From contig NW_008709380.1 of assembly GCF_000327385.1 (NCBI RefSeq), positions 696,911 to 760,910 on the forward strand: 64,000 nucleotides of DNA, written 5' to 3'. Positions 14,945-28,829 of the stretch are shown here, piece after piece (position 1 is the first letter of the stretch; each line of letters starts with the position of its first letter). The translations under genes were made by a program, and so were the position numbers. Source of the DNA: Lottia gigantea. Lineage: Eukaryota; Mollusca; Gastropoda; Lottiidae. The notes below the pieces were generated by a model. That model saw nothing but the letters and a program-made list of their open reading frames with translations, ran no database searches and was not told the DNA's origin.

Positions 14945-15670
14945 AACGTGCAGCAACACGTCAATTCACTATTTGAATGCAAATGATGGAAGGAGTTTTA
15001 ATAGGCAAAAAATAAAATCTACCACATGAACTCACCTGCAATCATATTGTATGGTTGATTTTTAGAGACTATTGGTTAAGGGTTGCAACTAGAAGGGGTA
15101 ATGGGTAAATGTCTTTGACACCGGATATTTTCTATGCAAACGACCTCCTTACATCTTAAACTGCCAACGATGGAAGAAGTTAAAATAGTTGAAACACACC
15201 CGAAGTCATGCTGTTTTATTGGACCTCCAGTAGATTTTAAGAGTCTCGTGGACTATGAAGGATAAATGCCTTCACATCAAGTATATGCTTTAGTAGATAG
15301 ATAGGACGTTACAAGGTCGAGACATGTGGGTTATGAAAGTTTCACCTCTATATGCCTTCATTAATCTTAAACTGCAATAAGGAAATGGAGCGACATAAAG
15401 TCAAGTTGAAAACCTCGACCGGAAGTATTACTCTCATTTGGGTTAATTAGAACAAGAGTTTATAAATAGAAAACCACCAACGTTGTTTCTAGATACGAAA
15501 CTAGTCTTTCATAATGACAGATTGTTTATTGGAGAGAACTCTTGGTAATAATGAAAATATGTGTGAAAAAAACGAGATTGAAACTTAAGGCAAATTCACA
15601 CTGAAGTAAATGGGGCGAGGTCATGCCTGATCTATTGTAAAACCTTAATGGGTATACATGTTCTTCTATA
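14945..15670. repeat. Highly diverged tandem repeat, unit about 210 bp
   Basis: Related phrases recur about 200-220 bp apart: tcttaaactgccaacgatgg (about 15155) and tcttaaactgcaataagg (about 15363), with weaker relatives near 14975 and 15580. The phrases gaagtcatgctgttttattgg, aaagtcaagttgaaaacc and gaggtcatgcctgatc, and gggtaaatgtctttgac and ggataaatgccttcacatc, occur in the same order. Divergence is high and the unit limits are approximate. Confidence 0.5.
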
Positions 15671-15869
15671 ACGACTCTTTACGATAACGAACGTTTATCA
15701 CAATTCTCCTGTATAACAATCACACATTTACTAAATTGGAATTAGTTACGAGTTAAATATATGATCGACAATATGAATATAAGTTTATCTCGATAGTGAA
15801 ATATAAAAATTTCGACTTTGTGAACTTTCACATATATTGTCCAAGTAAATAGATGTAATTGAATGATAA

Positions 15870-15986
15870 GAAATGAAGTATGGGTTTTTATTATTTGTTA
15901 TCAATTCAGATTTGACCTTACTGACACAAGAAATGGCGTATAGTTTTTTTATTATCTCTAATAGGATTTCACCTTACTGGACACAA
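15870..15986. repeat. Old tandem duplication, two ~58-bp units
   Basis: 15870-15929 and 15930-15986 both run from gaaatg through a T-rich stretch to ccttactgacacaa or ccttactggacacaa. The open frame across 15873-16175 spans the duplication and is not taken as a gene. Confidence 0.6.
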
Positions 15987-16830
15987 TTCGGTTATGTGGC
16001 TTCCCAGGTCAAACTACTTGCTACAACCAATCTAAAGGATTGTGTCAGCAGAGGTTTTGCGAAGGCGGTATTGAATGTTTTGATTGTGATAAGAATTCTA
16101 TACGAATTTAGTCAGGAGTTTCAAGATGGTAATGGAATTGTTCTTATAATATTAAAGCCAATAGGTCTTTATTAGATTTTATTCTGACATTTTGGCGACT
16201 GGCATGACGCTAAGCACTCAAGTTCTAAATCTATGATTGGTACTAGAGTGTCATGTAGCTAACACAAAATGAAATTAGGAAATAAAACGTGTGTAAATTT
16301 ATAACAGTATTGTCAGTAAGTCAACTTGAATGATTTATATAATTTATATAATAAGTAATGTCCTTCTATATACTTGGTGTTAGATAATTACAAATGGATG
16401 TGAGTTGAGTGTTTACATGAATTTCTAAGATTCTTACGAAAACAGGAAGTAAATGGGAATTATAATATGTAAAACCATTACGTCGTGCTCTTTTGTGTGA
16501 CTATGAATTCGAAATTATTTTTTTCAAAACATTCGAGAGTAACAGTTTCATACTGCTTTATTCACAGCATTTTTCTTTTATGATTTTCGATAGGGTTTGT
16601 GTTAATTAACAATTTCCCCAAGCTCCGTCTAAATCAGTCAAGAATTATACTTTCAAGAGTGTTACCGAGCTAAAAATTGAACACGTTTTGATGTAATAAC
16701 TCATATTAATGTTTAGTTGTACGATTTCAGATGCTAGCCATGGTTGAATTTCAAATATAAAACATTCTAGTACTTTTTGGCTCGATTCGATGAGGGTACC
16801 TTTATTTTTTGGTTAGCAGAAAGTGATTAC

Positions 16831-16887
16831 TACACCAGATCTGAGGTAAAAATTTTCCGATATACCAGAGCTCAGATAAATATTTTG
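16831..16887. repeat. Short tandem duplication, two ~29-bp units
   Basis: acaccagatctgaggtaaa and ataccagagctcagataaa followed by attttNNga are adjacent diverged copies. Confidence 0.5.
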
Positions 16888-17738
16888 ATTTCATTAGAAT
16901 CTTTATAATTGTATTTTCCACTTCGTGAAAAATAAATAACACATCTGACTGGTTTGAATAAAGGTCAAATCTAAGGTCCAATTATTTTATTCAATGAATG
17001 GAGGGCAAGATTTTACCGACGTTTCTTTCTCCAGAACAAAAACAAACTTGAAAAACTTCAATTACGTATCACAAAGAACATGAGAAAATATAATATATTG
17101 CCGACTTCTAAGCGAACACTTTATCATTCCCAAGTGTTATTCTAGTCGGCGGTTGGAAGTGCTTCAAAATGAAACAATTGGAGCGACGCCGTTCTTGTAT
17201 TATTTCAGCTGGGTAAGTACGGTATTCAAAATATATGCAAGGAGAGCAGAGCTATTTCTTCAATCGGAATCATTATTTCGTATTCAAACCAGCTAAAGCA
17301 TCAATTGCTTAATGTAATTTATAAGAACTGTTAACCTATTTGTAATATGAATAATCTGTAGACAAAACCTGCATAATATCAAATCCACTATCACTTTATT
17401 CTTCAACACTTTTGAATAATTCATAAATTCTTGTGTCTTGATGACCGTCAAAGTCAACTAGTGGTTACGACAAAATTCTTATCTGACGGAGATGACTTAA
17501 TCTATTCTAGTCTAAGGCGTTATAAAATAAATCCATTAGAGTCTTAACGGTGGGATTTAGGACTTCAATGTAAAGAAAGTTGGTGATGTTGGATAAGAAT
17601 AGATATTTAATGAGAATATCCAGCTATTACAACGTTTACGAGGAAGTCTTAACTGTCATTGGTAGGCATTTAGCCCTTGGAGAACGAATGTACATTATCG
17701 TCTATGGTGCAGGAAAAGCCCAATTTTTAAACATGGCG

Positions 17739-17853
17739 TATCATGGATCCTGTAATTCCAAGAAAAACCTTGGATGGTCCGGTCAATATAATGACATGAC
17801 TAAATTTACCGGACCATCCAGCGTTTTAACTGGAATTAGATGAACCATGATAC
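17739..17853. repeat. Imperfect inverted repeat with ~45-bp arms (MITE/foldback-like or long hairpin)
   Basis: The left arm (about 17739-17783) and the right arm (about 17807-17853) pair as reverse complements with small offsets. The inner block tggatggtccggt is perfectly matched to accggaccatcca, and taattcca and tatcatgg are also matched. The loop is about 23 bp. The locus could fold into a 115-nt hairpin on either strand. No conserved TSD was recognised. Confidence 0.75.
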
Positions 17854-20800
17854 ATCGTGTCCTACGGAAAATTGTTTCCATAGAAAATCAACATTAATGA
17901 AGACTAAATACCCTCTTTTTGATCCATTTAAAGTAAAAGTAAAGAAATGCGTTCTCTTTATCAAAGCAAAGGAAATGGAATTAATTGACTATGAAATGTC
18001 TAGATTGCACAATCCGCTTCTATCGAAATATTGACTCCAGACGTACGGAATTATAACTTTTAAAAGTTGAAAGGTCAATACCTTCAATCTGTTTTATCTC
18101 TTAAATAAAATAGATAGTATTGAAATGTATTTCTCATTTTGGTGTGAAAATGTCTTGTATCAAACAAGAGACGTACAAAAATGGATACCTAAAGAATTGA
18201 TGGTTTTGTACAATAATATACCCCTAGAAGGGTTTATGGCCTGTTTGAGCCACGAGAAAGGATAAGGAAATAGAACCGACATTTTAATATAGTTTGCTTT
18301 TAAAGTTAATTGTTATTTCCCCAGCCAAGTAGTTCATCGTAATAAAAATCTTCTCAGAATAGAAACTGGATGATAACGATCTAAAACTTCAGCAATAAAA
18401 TTCAAAAATACACTCTTGTCGACGAACAAATATTTAAGGGAATAATGAAAAAATTGTAGTTTTTAAGAGGCCATTTAGATCATTTAAAATATCATTAGGT
18501 TCTCAAGAGAGAGATTAATAATAATAATGACTATGTATTCGAATGCATGTCATAGTTATTGTCAATTATAAAAAGGGATAACACGAAAGGTTAATTCCTT
18601 TGCTGAAATACTTGCACACGTGTTTATGATTCCGGATCTTTCGCATGATTAACATGGTTGTTTTTTTCAAATAAAATGAAGTTGAGCTTTACTTGACTTT
18701 TCTGCATATTGAACACGAGCACACAATTAAAACAGATTTTGCTAGCGACATCAGGCTATATTTTAAATTCCCAACGATCGAGGAATCTGTAACGTGCACA
18801 GCCTTCATCAGCCATTTGAAATGTTGATTATTTATGGTTATTTATTTAACGATCAATAGATCAAAAATATAATGACTTTTTGCATCTAATGCCACTAAGC
18901 GCTGACGTGTTTGGCCACTATATGGCATTTAATAATTCCACAAAGCTAATGTTATATGTTTGTTATTTCTATTTCTAGATGGTTTCTGTTTTATTACTAT
19001 GGCAACCTTTTGGTTTGTCGAGAGAAGAATATAGTTTATTACAAAAGAGATTGTCATATTGACAGCTATATGACGACAGAGAGAAAAAGCGGGAGCTAAG
19101 ATACCTTTCACTGAAATACGCCAATGGTATTTAGTACCAAGGTTCGATGCAGCGAATATTATGAATAAATATCAATATTCAGCAAAAATGTCAAATAGTA
19201 AATAACGACTTTCAATTGTAGATATGTCACTTATCAACAGAGCTGTTCAACTGAGTCTACATTTTGTAAGAGGTTGTTTGTCACAAAATATGGAACGAGT
19301 TTTGGCCAATTCTAAATGATGCCTTTATTACATTGAGGAATGAGATGGGACCCATACTATGTAACGAAATTCAAATGGCAATATACGTAAGAGTTATGTA
19401 AGACTTGAGCAATAGCGAGTGTTCCAAATGCACTTTCTTCTCTCTTCACATTTCAGAACCGTTAAATGCTAGTTTCGTGGAACTTGTCGGTAAATGGGGG
19501 CCACAGTTGCTAACTGACTTTTTTCAACAGGATTTGCCTTTGCTGATTTCTCCCTATCAGTGATGCCGACATGGCAAAAGCGCCTTTTTCAATTGGAACA
19601 AAGACCTCGTGTGCTACAAGATCCTTCGACAGTTGGAAATACCTAAAGTGTGGGCAGATGACTCTGCCCTTGTAAAATCATAATGGCACACTGCATGCAG
19701 TTTCTTCATTTGCTCAATTAGGTGCAGAAAAATAGGACGTAAGACTCCATATTCATTTTGTCAGTAAATGCTTTGACCTCCCATACAGGCTCTATAATTT
19801 TTGAACTCTTTTGATATTAATTGGTGTCAGAAAACCCATAGTAGTAACTAGATTACTGGCTTAAGCTAGGATCTAAAACTAAAGACTATATTCTGGTATA
19901 AAACATCTGTAAATGAATGCCTTCTTTATTTTTTACCACTGAGATCAATTCGGTATCGAGACCTTAATAACATAGTATGATTAATGAAGAAAGTATAAAT
20001 ACAGGGCTAATAATTCAATATAATGAAGTCATAAATACTACTAGTAAAGAGATTACAGCTCGCAATCTTTCAATTCCTACAACGCTCATTACCCAATTCG
20101 ACTTTCTTTATCAGGAATGGAAGATTTATGTGAATAAAAAAGCTGAAGGTAGTTGATAATAGACGGTTTTGTGTCATAACTCAGTGAAACTGACAAATGA
20201 AAAGTGAAAGAGATTGTATCGATCGTCAACTAAATCTGGTTGTTCTTTCTTCGTGATATTTAGCATTTAAATTCTCTTTAGTTATTCTTTTGCCATGTAA
20301 GGGTTTTTTTTCCTTTAAAGTTCATCGCCGATGTCAATTTTAATGAAATGATTCAATGTTATCACAATATAATAATCAACTGATGATTGTTTGGTATAAA
20401 TAGTATTTTATACAGCACCATTAGCCAAAGACACCATTCTATTGTTAAAACTATTATTAAGAGAAACATTTTTTATTTGGTAGCAAGTTGCATTCGACTG
20501 AATTATGGTTAATCGATACATTATGTAAAGGAAGTAGCGAACATGTGAGGTACATGGCCGGACACATGCGTAAACATCTATAGATTCGTCTATTTTCAAC
20601 GGAATCGAGATCGTTCATTCGCACTGTATCGAGCCAAAAGTTAGTTAAATTAACAGTTCCTAACGCCATCCTGAACTATGCCCTTATCAGAATTCTCTAG
20701 GCTAGCGAACAAGTGTATAAATGATTAAGCAAGGCAAAAGGCGTTACTGTTATCGAAACCAAAGGATGAAGACTCCACCAAGCTAGCACTGATTAACAAA

Positions 20801-23800
20801 CAATCAATTAAACAGTTAGGTATTATCACCAACCAGGGTTATTTAGTATTAAATAAACAGAACTATTCATAAATCAACTAACAACACACTAGACTGAGAA
20901 TATAAATAATGTATTTGATTGCTACTGTCTAACAAAGTGTTTAGAAATGTAAACTCAGGTATAACAAACGAGACTCTCAGAATAACATGTCAAATTGGTT
21001 CACTTCCTTTCAGGTATTTCAAGGTTAATTCGCAATATTATTCAAGTTCTACTCACACAACACTGAAATAAAAGGTGGTACTATTAACCTGGGTATGGTT
21101 TCAAGTAGAAATTAATATTCAATGTCCTATATTTCTGAACATACACAGCAATAGATTACTCCAAAATATTCTTTGCAAGTGTCTGTAGATTACGAATAAC
21201 TTTCAGAAGAAACGCAGAACCACCAGAAGATTGCTATGATTACAGATTACCACTAGAAATGTAAAATATGTTTTGATCAGAGTTTTAACGAGTAGTAATT
21301 ACAGGAACATGCTGGGATATCTCAGATGCACATCGCTCTGTAATTCAAACAAATTTAGTGCGATTAGTTGAATGACTGTATGGTTATGTACTGAACTTCA
21401 GTTATACCGTGTTATCAAGATAAATAACTTTCAAGGTTTTCCTGAATCTTGGAATAGGTCGATCTCTCTACATATAATTGTAGGATTTTTTTCAAAACAA
21501 CACATAGACTACCAAAATGAATATGTCAGGCATGTAACGTTCCAGTTGCAATAGGGTAGGTTTAGAATCAGGGTGATCTTGTATGTTTTTAGAACTGCAA
21601 TACAAAGATTTTCCCATTGGACGAATGTACCTTGCGATATTAACAGTATAAATAAATCTAGACCAGGAAGTATGTAGCAAAGAGGAAGTTCTACAAAACT
21701 GTTTTATTACATTTGATACTTCTTTGAATTCGAAAATTTGCCTTGAGGACGGAATGATATTATTGATGCTGTCATACCCGGACATTTCGCATTAATGAAC
21801 ACCTCCACGACTGAAAATTTAAAAACAATTGTGGCCCGATTTTAATTCAAATTATCGCGCGAATGCTTCTGAAAAAAGAAGTGCCTGTAGTTTGCCACTA
21901 GCAGTTTTTTTTTCCAAAGATATATTGATCAAGTTTCATTTTGTTTGTTTCATATGAAGAGCTTTTAAAAGGTCTCAAGTTTACAACAATCAAGTTTCAG
22001 ATATTTTAGTATCACCTTGGGGAATATGAAATACAAGATTTAAATTCGGTAGTTTTTATATTATATTCTGTTATATATCTCAGCCTTGCATGCTCTTTTC
22101 TCTGTCATTTTGAAATGTATCCTATTGCTGTTGTATTTAACAGTATATTGTTGCACACAACAGATCGTAAATTATCCGCAATGAAATGCTGTTTTACGTT
22201 TTACTTTTCTCTTATTGGTGGCGCTATGATATTTAGTTATGCAGCGTACAAGACGAAGTTCCATTTGTCAGTTTATTCACTCAAGATTTGCCACTGGCCA
22301 AGGTCTTTTCAACGTTTCAAACTTGACTGGAAGCTGTTGCGCTTTCAAATCCTCATCACTGATGGCGAAACCTTTAAAAAAAACGAACCAATAAATTTCT
22401 CAAGCTGATGTTGATGATAGTCAAGTCAATAGAGTGTATCAGCTACTTGATTTTCAACTATGCAGGTTAATGATTCCTCGACAGTTAGATCGAAAAAGAG
22501 TAGGCTGATGCCGTCGTCCTGGATAAATTTCCCTCATTGCAAACTGCATGTAGTTATCTTTATTAGCCCTATCAAGTGTAGAAGAGCAGGCGTAAAGCTC
22601 TTAATATATTTTTATTCACCAAAAAATATAATATCTTTCCGATTTCGGCTACAAAGTGGCATTAATGATATAGCACCTATGTTAACATGAATTTAATATG
22701 ACACCCTAGAACAATATCATGGGTTAATATACTCTATGAAGGTTGAAGATAAACACCTTCCAGGATTGTCATGAGAAAGGTCATACTAGTTTATCTATCT
22801 ATTGTCATGGTTTCAGGCCACTATATTGTAAAGCAGATCTAACATAATCACGTGCATTCATATCGTGAACCTGGCAGGCGAGTATCCAAGACATTGACTT
22901 GTAGAAATATTGCTAGCTTGACATTTTTATGAAAATCATTTGCTCAAATTAAAATATATGGAAACCAAAAAGGGAAATTGTTAATGAATTATCCGTCTAG
23001 GTTCCAGACAGAACATCATGAATGCATACATACATAGAAACAAGAACGTCTTTTTGAAGTCTTGGACCTTCCAGCGGAGTTCTATTCCATTTTCACAGTT
23101 TTGCCGTGTCATGATCAACAGGACCACAAAATTGAATTGTTCTCGGTGAAGAAGACTCCTGGTATGCGACAATATTGTCGAGATAGCTTCAATTTTCGCA
23201 TTTGATTAAAATTTGGCCTATGTCACTGCTTGGTATATTTAGATGTCTCTTGTTGAATATAAAATAATGTATTGTTTTAAGATCGTGTCACAGAACAGCT
23301 TTGTTTGCTTTAATTTTCTCAACATAGCTTATAGATTACAATCATCCTTCACACACGTCCATCAAAACCTAATGTTTTAACAGGGGCAGATAATCAATAA
23401 TGCATTATAGTGACACTACTATCTAGTCACCATACATCACATTATTTTAACTGCATCAATATCAAAACAAAACACATGTATTAGACATGATTGATCTTCG
23501 ATGAACATAAAACGAAGATAATTTTAATTTGAGCGTAAAAACTGCATGTTATTCATCACAGTAGATTAAAGCGTGACTTAACGGCGATTTGTATTGTCTA
23601 TTATATTCTTCCACGTCAATCGATATCTTAGAAGAAATTTCCAAGGTAAATTGATTCACATTAATGATGTTTAAAATCACAATAGCTTTTTAAATCTGAT
23701 GATAACACGCATGGATTCTGAATAATATTGTGTACAACAATTAGTGGAAAGTAACCACCATTTACATACATCGTTCACCGACTTCAACAACAACCATTAA

Positions 23801-25108
23801 CAGATTGAAATCGATTTAAAATTCAAATTGCATCTTACCTTCTCGTCTGTAAATCGATGTCATTAAAATTCGCTCTCCTACTCAAAATGCCACGATTGCC
23901 ACGATGTGTCATACAAAGAATTTTTAAGAAAAACAACGCTTGTGTTTCACTACGTAATTTATTATAATAGATGAAAACACTGGCAGCAACTATAGCAATG
24001 TTTATACACGCTTAGTTAACAGTCAGGAATCTTCCTGTTTTGTTGAAATACTTGGCCTAATTAAGATATAAAGTAGTTAGTTTCGTGCACCTGTTATTTG
24101 ATTGTTTTGATCATTAACTTACATAGTACCTGTATTTCCTAATCTATATCTACAGTACTATCTTAAAGCCTGTAGTTTAGTCTTGTAAAGGCGTGATGGC
24201 AGTGTTGTTCTGTATTTTTACAGTTGGTCGACCGGAATAATGTGTTTGTGTTTAACTTGTTCTTCCGAGAATTTGACATCACATAACCATCATTAATATT
24301 CATTAGCGATCGACAATTTCGGAAAAAAAGCTGAATTTATCTGTAGGAAGTGAGTTAGCGGAAGTTACAAGATGGACCGTTTGTATGTCGTAATTTTACC
24401 AAACAAATTTTGAACTAAATGCATACCCCTACGGTCCTTGCTTTTAAAATACTGAAATATATCAATTTGTATTTCTATATACACATAGCTTTTGTTCATT
24501 GACATTAAAAGGTGTACCGTACGTGCTAGAGATCGCACATGAAGTATAGAATAGCAAAGGAGCCAAAAGTAATTAACTTTCTCAGATTGGTGAATTCAGA
24601 AATATTCTCAACAAAAGCTGACAATTAACCTGTTACCACTTAAACAGTAATCATTTACAATTTACATGACAGACTTGACAAGGAGAAGTATATATTTTAA
24701 TTTGATTCCTGAATAATCCTCATTGATTTCTCATACATTACGACGAGTTACGACAAACATCGTGGTACAAAGACGTTCTCTCACCATTTGGTGTGGTTCC
24801 CAGTCATAAAAAGCGGAAGAGGTTGAGAACAAACTAATCAATTGCCACATTGACAAGCTGGAAGGTACTCTATCACTAACCTTGTAAAACTACCAGCCCA
24901 CAACGACTTAAATCAGTGCTCTACGACGTCACTTCAAATTACGATCAAGTAATGTATTTCTTAAGTTATTGACCTGCATGGAGATTCCGGTAGAAATGAA
25001 ATTTATAGATTATCGTCTCAATGTATTTAAGTTGAAAGTACTACTTTACAACTTTCACCCTTTGTATTGATTACAATTGATTTACCATTGATCCAATAGT
25101 CAAGATTG

Positions 25109-25590
25109 GTGAATAGATTAGATCATCAAGTGAATAGGACTGAATGATAAGTTTAAGGTTGAGTCTACGCAAGCACCGTGCGAACTAAGTGAATAGATTA
25201 GATCATCAAGTGAATAGGACGGAATGATAATTTTAAGGTTGATTCTACGCAAGCATCGTGAATAGATTGGATCATCAAGTGAATAAGATAGTAAATTTTA
25301 AGATGAAATTAAGACATGAAATCCGGTGTTACTTATGTAAATCCATTACTAACTTCTATGTCAAAATTGTTTGTTGAATAGATTGGATCATCAAGTGAAA
25401 ATTTCAAAATGGAATTAGGACAAGCATTAGTGCAAGTAAATCCGATGTGAACTAAGTGAATCCAGTACTTCTATGTCAAGAATTTCTGTTGATTGGGTCA
25501 TCAAGTGAATAATACTAAATTATTTAGACCAACACAATTCCAAGTAAATCCGGTGTAACTTATGTAAATCCATTACTTCTGTGTTATTTT
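25109..25590. repeat. Decayed tandem array built on a gatcatcaagtgaa core
   Basis: The phrase gattNgatcatcaagtgaa recurs near 25117, 25197, 25264, 25381 and 25491. The first two units (25109-25188 and 25189-25257) are nearly identical over about 70 bp. Later units are longer (about 115 bp) and add a second block, aagtaaatccggtg...cttatgtaaatccattac, seen near 25319, 25434 and 25546. The array therefore appears to have grown from two nested motifs and then diverged. Confidence 0.8.
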
Positions 25591-25599
25591 AATATTTCT

Positions 25600-28500
25600 T
25601 AGTTTCTCTTTTAGTCAAAAGCCAAAAATTGTTCCCAGAAAATATTGATCTCAATGTGTTTCAACATCGATTGAGTACGGCTGTAGGAAACACCATCTCC
25701 AGAAGTTCAGAAAAATTATGCTTCTGCTGAAAATTATTATTAAAATCCATTACCAGACAAATAACTGCTAATAAATGTATTATTTCTCACACGTCTAGGA
25801 AAAAGTCAGAGGAAATTGCATTCCATGTCAAATAGCATTGACGTAAAAAATCGTAAGAATGTTAGAAAACATCTACAACTAGAGTGTACATGCTTCATAT
25901 TTGCGCTTCCTTGATAAAAAGAAATCTTCTCCGAGCTTAATCCGCGGATTATTGTCTTTATATTTTTTTCTATGTGATAATGTCAAATAATTTCACCGTG
26001 CAGGAAAGTTAGTAGATTTGATGATGTCATTTCATAAAAACCTTCATAAAGACCTTCTCGATCACAAAGTTTTTATCATTGTATTTTAAATAGACTGATA
26101 AAATTCTTGTAGGTTGATCTCTAGATTTTGAAGAAACCAACTTGCTCGCTCCTTACCCTTCCTATATCGTCTGTGCTTTCTCTTCCGTACTTTATCTATT
26201 TCCTTCTTTTATGCCTTATCGATAATATGGTGATACTGCGTACATTCAAAATATTTTCTTATCCGTGCTTAAAATGGACGTATTTATCTTATGTTCGAAT
26301 AATCGCAAAGTTGGTTTATGTGCTGTAAAATTGTCGAGTCTAACGAAAACATGTCTGTTGTTTGGCAAGAATTCCTTGGTGGCTCCGTGCTGTGTTAAAT
26401 ATTAATACATAATGCGCCCACGGATATTAGTAAAGAATAGTTAGTAGATAATGCTGTTATAACTTCCTGTGTTTTTAACTTAAAAACTATAATTGATGTG
26501 TCTATTTACTATTCAAAGATTCTTTTCAAAACGCAGGACTTATTTTTACTTGTAAAAGGTCATTATAATTGAACTTCGAAGTATCTTATATCATATAATT
26601 GCGAATATTGTTATTGGTAACTTGACCGAATATGGTTCAAGGAAGTTAGTACATGTCAGTTGACATAATATAAGATGAATAAATCAATAAAGCCATTCTG
26701 ATGTCATTGTTTCATGCCATTTTATTTTTCTTTGACGAAGCTCAGATAACACCATGCTCATTATTGTATAATATATTTATTTGGATGATAATATTAATCT
26801 ATTCAGCTCTCTACACCTGCCACATACATAATCTTCTTACATCACATGAAATTAAACCTCTTAAAAACGATTACATTCATTTTCATCGAGTCTAAAACGG
26901 GCGCAATTGTGTTATTTTGAAAAACTTGGTTTTAGTACTGGGTCATGAAAAGTTTAGATCTAAACAAACTGTTGCCTTTTCCATGTCCTCAATCGAAATT
27001 TGATAGTTTTTTTTATGTTAAATTAAGAGAAAGAACTCTAAAAAATGTCAACAATTTGTTGCCAATAATGAACTTAACAATTGAAAAAAAACTGTAGCTT
27101 ATATTGTCATTCAAAACGTGCAAGAGAGTGATGTAGACAAGGAAACCAAGTTTCATAAATAAAACTGCAGCTTCTATCATATTTACAAGAATATGGACAC
27201 AAACAACGGCAAAATATGACATCAGTTTCACGTGGGCGTATAGAAAGAGCATTCACCCCGTAACCGGGAAGTTTTTTTTTTATTTATATCTAGATATGGT
27301 ATCCACTTCAATATAACTGAGAACATTATGTAAGAAAATTAATATTCTGATAAGGTATTAATATTTTCTAAGTGTACAAGCGAATGAGATAAGAGAATAA
27401 CGCAATTACGATAATCATACAAAGCACGGAAAGGTGACAGATTTCAATTTGATTCAAGTGCTAATAATAAGCCAGTATTCTTGGTTCGTGTGGAGGGATT
27501 TCATCAACTAAGCCTCTCCATGAATACATTTTCTCGTGACTTGGATATAAATAATGTCGTCTTATGAATTCTTCATGCTCTGCAGCTTAATTTCTGGGTT
27601 ATATAAATATGTCTATATGATAGGATTGGCTAATAATACGTCTGTAGCTAAATGTATATCTTCATGTTCCATGGCTTAAGACGTACCTGTATTAGGAGTC
27701 ATTACCATTCGTCATGGACCATTTTAATATAATATTTCGCAACATATAATATAATCGGTCATACCCTTTGATTTTCGTTTACAATTATCTCATAAGTTGT
27801 TGCCGAGTCAGGGCCTCAATCGGTCTCAGGGATTCTCTGTAAGCCATTAAGCCAGATAGGAGTTTTCCTTGGTCAGTGTGGCTCTTTTCTCAGCTTTCGA
27901 GGACTTTAAGTATTTTCAATTCATCTTCTAACAATATAATCAACCACCCCCTCTACCCCAATATGATCCCACAGTTGCCGGAGACAATTTGAACAGATTT
28001 GTTTATTTTATCCTTCTATTCACATAGACTTGAAATGTCTAAAAACACACAATAAAGACATTTTAGATCGAATTATCTCCCTTCATTTGAGAGAATCATA
28101 ACAAGGAAGATAGTTGAAGATTTTCTTGTGATTAAAATGGAAAAGAGGACGTTGAACTTTCGAGCAGTTCCGTTCAAATTAGCGAATCATTGCCATTCAA
28201 GTAATTGTTATATAGCTATTGTAAATTGGTCACTGAAGGTTTAAAAAGAGCGGAAAAGATAGCTTGGTAGTGTTTTCACATTATCACATAAATGAGATGG
28301 AATTTACTTTGACTGACTATGTATGTCTTACCAATATAGAATCTATTTGTGTTTTGCAATGTCGATTAAATTAGGAAATATAATTTTAATACCTTTCATT
28401 CTCTAAATATTAATGCTTTCAAATTAGCTATTGATTTAATAAGATAAAATGCGGAAGCCGTTATTTTAATTTTTATAATAACGAATTGCTTTAGCCTTGA

Positions 28501-28640
28501 GACATTACATTTTAAATTTAGATATATTTCACAGACAAATATCAATCATATTAAAAGATTACAAAATTTCAAAAGGACAGGACGACAATTAACCATAACA
28601 TTTTTGTGTGTTTCCGGCATTAAACTCTCATTTTTTACCA
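25600..28640. other. AT-rich tract with no supported gene
   Basis: Nothing recognised on either strand. Frames such as 26128-26328 are hydrophobic by base composition only. Confidence 0.55.
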
Positions 28641-28829
28641 TTAAACTACATTAGTATACAATACATCTTTAAACGAGCGTATTGATCTATCATATCCCAC
28701 CTTAATGACGCCGCTAGGTAATGTCAGATAATGTTCATCTTCCTCCTCTGTTTCTTCAATTGGATTGTCGTCTGCTAGATGATTCTGATGCCACAGCCAC
28801 TGATCTCGAAATCTGCTTTGAACCCTCAT
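28641..28829 (-). CDS. Possible terminal exon or small ORF, acidic, unknown
   Basis: A 62-codon frame from ATG 28829 to a TAA. The composition looks more coding-like than the surrounding AT-rich noise: Trp/His/Gln near the start (DQWLWHQNH), an acidic run (EETEEEDEHY), then a mixed tail (LPSGVIKVGYD). I do not recognise a family. The frame stays open a few codons upstream of the ATG, and AG dinucleotides just inside it could serve as a splice acceptor, so this may be the last exon of a minus-strand gene whose other exons I cannot see. No clear AATAAA follows. It may also be a chance frame. Confidence 0.28.
   Translation of the reverse strand: MRVQSRFRDQWLWHQNHLADDNPIEETEEEDEHYLTLPSGVIKVGYDRSIRSFKDVLYTNVV

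Larger units (their letters stand above)
15990..25100. other. AT-rich tract with no supported gene
   Basis: It contains the inverted repeat at 17.74 kb and the small duplication at 16.83 kb. Reading frames are short and AT-driven. I see no domain signatures. Confidence 0.55.

Noticed and set aside
15873-16175. 100-codon plus-strand frame
   Set aside because: It spans an old 58-bp tandem duplication and has a hydrophobic AT-driven composition.
19640-19680. Plus-strand WADDSALV, like the catalytic block of reverse transcriptases
   Set aside because: An isolated match; flanking frames give no other RT blocks, so chance is likely.
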